In this document: one piece after another, positions 60,602-64,000 of the stretch
How the letters are laid out: every line of letters starts with the position of its first letter
Position numbering within the stretch: the stretch's first letter is position 1
Source: Ziziphus jujuba
Taxonomy: Eukaryota > Streptophyta > Magnoliopsida > Rosales > Rhamnaceae
Length of the DNA: 64,000 nucleotides
Assembly (NCBI RefSeq): GCF_031755915.1
Contig: NC_083388.1
Span: 16,617,001 to 16,681,000, forward strand
Reading direction: 5' to 3'
The notes under the pieces: generated by a model
Database searches by the model: none
The model's input: only the letters and a program-made list of their open reading frames with translations
What the model was told of the DNA's origin: nothing
Translations under genes and position numbers: made by a program

Positions 60602-61605
60602 ATGATAGATTCAAGGGTGAGAAGAAGAGATCCACCATTGAGAATTAATGAAGACGAGTCCATAGGATTCAAAGGAGATTCCTGAGCTTCGGGGAGTGGA
60701 GATGAGCACACGAATATGAGGGCCGTCTTGGAGCAATTACTGCAGATGAATGCTCGATTTGATCATATAGATCAAAGGATGGATAGGCTAGAAACATTAC
60801 AATGAAGGCCAAATACAAGGTTTGAGGTTCATGGAGGCCAAGATCGAGGTCGAAGGCGATTTAAAGAAGAATTCGGTGAAGGCAATTTTGGAGATGACTT
60901 GGATGAGGGGTTTGATGAAATTTTTGAACCTCAAGGAAGGCCAACCCGTGGGAGACCAGCAAGGAATGAGGATGATGATCTTTGGAATATTAAGGTCAAC
61001 ATACCACCTTTCATGGGAAAAAGTGCCCGGAGGCTTACTTGGAATAGGAGGAACGTATGGAGATAATCTTTGATTGTCAAAAATATTCAGAGGCTAAGAA
61101 AGTTAAGTTGTTGGCAATGGAGTTTGGACATTATGCGCTCCAATGGTGGACTAATGAGCAAAGTACCCGAAGAAGAGTAGGTGATGAATTGATTACTACT
61201 TTGCGACAAATGAAAGGAATCATGAGGAAGCGATTTGTACCGACTCATTACCATAGGTTGCTACATCAAAGGTTACAATCTTTATCTCAAGGAAATAGGT
61301 TCGTGAATGATTATTACAAGGAGATGGAGATGCTTATGATGAGATTGAGCATGAATGAAGAAAGAAAAGCAACCATGGCACGGTTTCTAGGTGGGTTGAA
61401 TCGTGAGATAGCTAATCAATTGGAATTGCAACAATATGTTGAATTGGAAGAGATATTGCATGTGGCTATCAAACTTAAGAATCAATTCATGAGGAGGGGC
61501 ACAAGCTCATGGTTTGGAGGAGTTTCAAACAGCAGGAGGTCAAATTCAAGTGCTTGGAGAAGCAATCCCACCTTTGAAGTAAGACAAAAGCCGAAACTTG
61601 GATAA
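60602..61605 (+). pseudogene. Element C Gag
   Basis: ATG at 60602 gives MIDSRVRRRDPPLRINEDES, with in-frame TGA at 60683-60685 and 60803-60805. A frame change lies near 61030. From 61057 the Gag core is open for 182 codons (MEIIFDCQKYSEAKKVK, QWWTNEQSTRRRVGDEL, MRKRFVPTHYHRLLHQR, NDYYKEMEMLMMRLSMNEE, ARFLGGLNREIANQLELQQ). Element C keeps the WW and DELI section that helps align the B1a and B2 copies. Confidence 0.85.
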
Positions 61606-62100
61606 GAAAGCACCAATCGGCCAAAAAGGGAGTCCAAAGCCTCTGTCCAAGCACACAAAAGTGAAGGTAAATCTGATCCTAAACTTCCTAGAACTCATGG
61701 TATTGTGTGTTTTAAGTGCTTGGGATTAGGACACATAGCTAACTAATGCTCGAATAGAAAAAGTTGTGCTAATGTGATTAGTAATGTTGTGGTTGATAAA
61801 TTAGGCTTAGCAACAATTAAGCATCCCAAACTGTATAGATTACAATGGCTTAATGATAGTAGTGAGATGAACATAACTAAACAAGGCAAGCAAAATTTAG
61901 CATTGATAGATATGTGGATGTTGTTTTATGTGATGTTGTGCCTATACATGTGGGTCATATTTTACTTGGTAAACCATGGCAATTTGATAAGGATACTATA
62001 TACTATGGTCAAGAGAATGCTATTGTTTTTGGATTTAAAGGTAAAAAAGTCAATCTAGAACCATTGACTCCTAAAGAGGTATTTAGAGACTAACTTCAAA
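61606..62100 (+). pseudogene. Element C zinc knuckle and protease remnant
   Basis: A CCHC knuckle (CFKCLGLGHIAN) is cut by TAA at 61744-61746 just before its last Cys. The sequence then goes straight to SCANVISNVVVDKLGL. The acidic Gag tail and the protease catalytic Asp-Ser/Thr-Gly seen in relatives are therefore deleted. The protease C-part (KHPKLYRLQWLNDSSEM) follows with frame breaks. Confidence 0.75.
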
Positions 62101-63295
62101 TACAACAAAGGAGGGAGGCCGAAAAGCTCAAGGAAAGAACTAGCATGGCACCCACGGCAACAACACCAATCCAAGGAATCCAAGCCATGCAAGACCAACC
62201 AGGTAAGGTTTCTAGAACCCAAATTGAGTGGAAAAATCAAGGCCAATCCGAGAGTGAGAAAAAAATTGAGAAGGCCAAGAGGTAAGGTGAGCAATCCAAG
62301 AGTGAAAGAAAAGGTGTGGTGACCGAGAGAGAGAAAGGAAAAGAGAGGAAAGAGAGGAAAAATAAAAATATTTATCTTAGCTTTGGTGATGTTAATAAAG
62401 CAATTGTAACTAAGAAACCATTGCTGGTTATGATTTTTAAGGATGTGTATTTGAATGATCAAGCTAATCCCGAAGAACTTGAATTGCCAAGTTCTATTTT
62501 TTCTCTTTTGTAGGAATTTGATGATATCTTTCTGGAGGAAATTCCTAAAGGATAACCACCTATCCAAGGGATAGAACATCAAATTGATTTTTTGCCAGGA
62601 GCTGCAATTCCAAATAGGCTTGCATATAGAAGTAATCTCGAGGAGACAAAGGAGCTACCTTTGCAGGTAAGTGAGTTGCTTCATAAAGGTTATATTCATG
62701 AGAGTATGAGTTCATGTGTTGTCCTTGTTTTGTTAGTACCTAAGAAAGATAATTCATGGCGTATATATGTTGATTGTAGGGCTATAAATAATATCACCAT
62801 TAAATATAGACATCAAATTCCTAGATTAGATTATATGTTTGATAAATTACATGTACTTGCATGTTTTTTAAAATTGATCTTAGGAGTGGATACCATCAAA
62901 TTAGAATAAAAGAAGGTGATGAATGGAAGACTGCATATAAGACTAAATATGGGCTGTATGAATAGTTAGTCATGCTTTTTGGTTTAACTAATGCACCTAG
63001 TACTTTCATGAAACTTATGAATCATGTTATGCGTTCATTTATTGGTATATTTGTGATTGTGTACTTTGATGATATTTTAGTGTATAGCCGAAATCTTGAT
63101 GACCATGAAGGGCGTCGTAGGCAAGTTTTAAATATTCTTAGGAAGGAAAGATTATTTGCTAACATGAAAAAATATGATTTTTGCAAAGATGAGCTTGTTT
63201 TTCTAGGATTTGTAGTAAGTGCTACAGGAATCAAAGTTAATCAATCTAAAGTTCAAGCAATCCAAGAGTGGCCGACACCAACATCTGCCACTTAA
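62101..63295 (+). pseudogene. Element C linker and reverse transcriptase
   Basis: A charged linker (about 62100-62360) leads to SFGDVNKAIVTKKPLLVMIFKDVYL, then RT: LPGAAIPNRLAYR-like at 62592, KGYIHESMSSCVVLVLLVPKKDNSWRIYVD, INNITIKYRHQIPRLD, a frame break near 62880, then LFGLTNAPSTFMKLMNHV and the catalytic VYFDDILVYS (YFDD intact). It ends FCKDELVFLGFVVSATGIKVN and a TAA at 63293-63295. Worn but clearly Ty3/gypsy RT. Confidence 0.9.
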
Positions 63296-63784
63296 ATGAG
63301 GAGTTTTCATGGTTTGGCTAGTTTATATCAAAAATTTGTTAAGGACTTCAGCACCATCGTAGCGCCTCTGAATGAAATTGTAAAGAAAAATGTTGGATTT
63401 AAATTGGGGGAAGTACAAGAAAAATCTTTTAATTTGTTAAAAGAAAAATTAACCAATGCACCTTTATTAGTTTTGCCAAATTTTTCTATAATTTTTGAAA
63501 TTGAGTGTGATACTTTGGGTGTAGGTATTGGAGCTGTTCTAATGCAAGAAGGAATACCAATAGCCTACATTAGTGAGAAATTAAATGGAGCTGCATTAAA
63601 CTACCCAACATATGACAAAGAGATGTATGTTTTGGTGAGAACTTTAGAAAACCAGTGGTATGCTAAGTGGATTGAATTCATTGAGACGTTTCCATATGTG
63701 ATTTACTACAAGAAAGGTAAGGAAAATATGGTTGCCGATGTATTATCCCCGAAGGTATGTACTATTTTCTATCTTAGATGCTAG
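63296..63784 (+). pseudogene. Element C RNase H with internal deletion
   Basis: Same frame as the RT end, separated by one [64 protein letters not shown] and [13 protein letters not shown] are RNase H; the next catalytic part is missing and the sequence jumps to [28 protein letters not shown]. Confidence 0.85.
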
Positions 63785-64000
63785 ATTACTTGTTTTTGAA
63801 CAATTAAAGGATTTGTATGAGCATGATACTGACTTTGGGGAAATCTTTAGGAACTGTATAAAGTATGGTTTTAATCATTTTTACATCTTTGAAAGGTATT
63901 TGTTTAGGAAAAACAAACTATGTGTGCCTAATTGTAATATTCAAGAATTACTAGTTAGGGAAGGTCATAGTGGTGGTTTAATGGGCTATTTTGGTGTTTT
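63785..64000 (+). pseudogene. Element C integrase N-terminal region, cut by window end
   Basis: Codons resembling the RNase H-integrase connection (KDLYEHDTDFGEIFRNC, FERYLFRKNKLCVPN) and the first half of the H2C2 finger (REGHSGGLMGYFGV). The rest is outside the window. Confidence 0.75.

Larger units (their letters stand above)
58284..64000 (+). mobile_element. Element C: family-B Ty3/gypsy, plus strand, runs off window
   Basis: 5' LTR, PBS, leader, Gag, zinc knuckle, protease, reverse transcriptase, RNase H and the integrase start in the normal order. It is inserted in copia RT sequence; the left flank is AAATT (58279-58283), but the right flank lies outside. Many stops, frameshifts and internal deletions make it non-functional. 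Confidence 0.9.

Overview
This is a 64 kb stretch of nuclear DNA from a flowering plant, most likely a eudicot. The evidence is intron-containing plant genes (chloroplast chaperonin-60 beta, a class I TCP factor, a Myb/SANT-like factor), a very AT-rich non-coding background with TA, CT and poly(A/T) tracts, and dense plant LTR retrotransposons primed by initiator-Met tRNA. No bacterial gene, CRISPR array or operon is present. I cannot name the species.

Layout. 1-17.9 kb is AT-rich and mostly non-genic. It holds one copy of a duplicated segment (1-3.3 kb) carrying a solo LTR with a target-site duplication and a TTA-flanked MITE. Further along are a degraded LTR, a chromodomain/LTR remnant (9.4-10.0 kb), a LINE 3' remnant (12.1-12.6 kb), diverged repeats and an intact single-exon TCP gene (14.56-15.15 kb, minus strand). 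17.95-40.81 kb is a block of about 22.9 kb of Ty3/gypsy elements, all on the minus strand. At least three incomplete units of one family (B) are strung together or nested, and a very young 9,655-bp element (A) sits inside one of their leaders. The second copy of the duplicated segment flanks this block on both sides.

40.8-51 kb is the genic island: a two-exon Myb/SANT-like (LIMYB-type) gene on plus, a broken Myb-like Pol I termination-factor relative on minus, and an intact eight-exon cpn60 beta gene on plus. 51-57.2 kb is AT-rich with no gene I can support. 57.2-64 kb holds a degenerate Ty1/copia 3' end (minus) into which another family-B element (C, plus) inserted; C runs off the window.

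The host genes are not a functional cluster. The main interest is transposon biology. Element A has two 3,005-bp LTRs with no difference seen in the parts compared and a perfect CTTAA target duplication, yet its interior is scrambled (integrase fragment, then Gag, then protease remnant, then chromodomain tail), so it should have moved using proteins supplied by another element. I found no convincing previously undescribed biochemical system.
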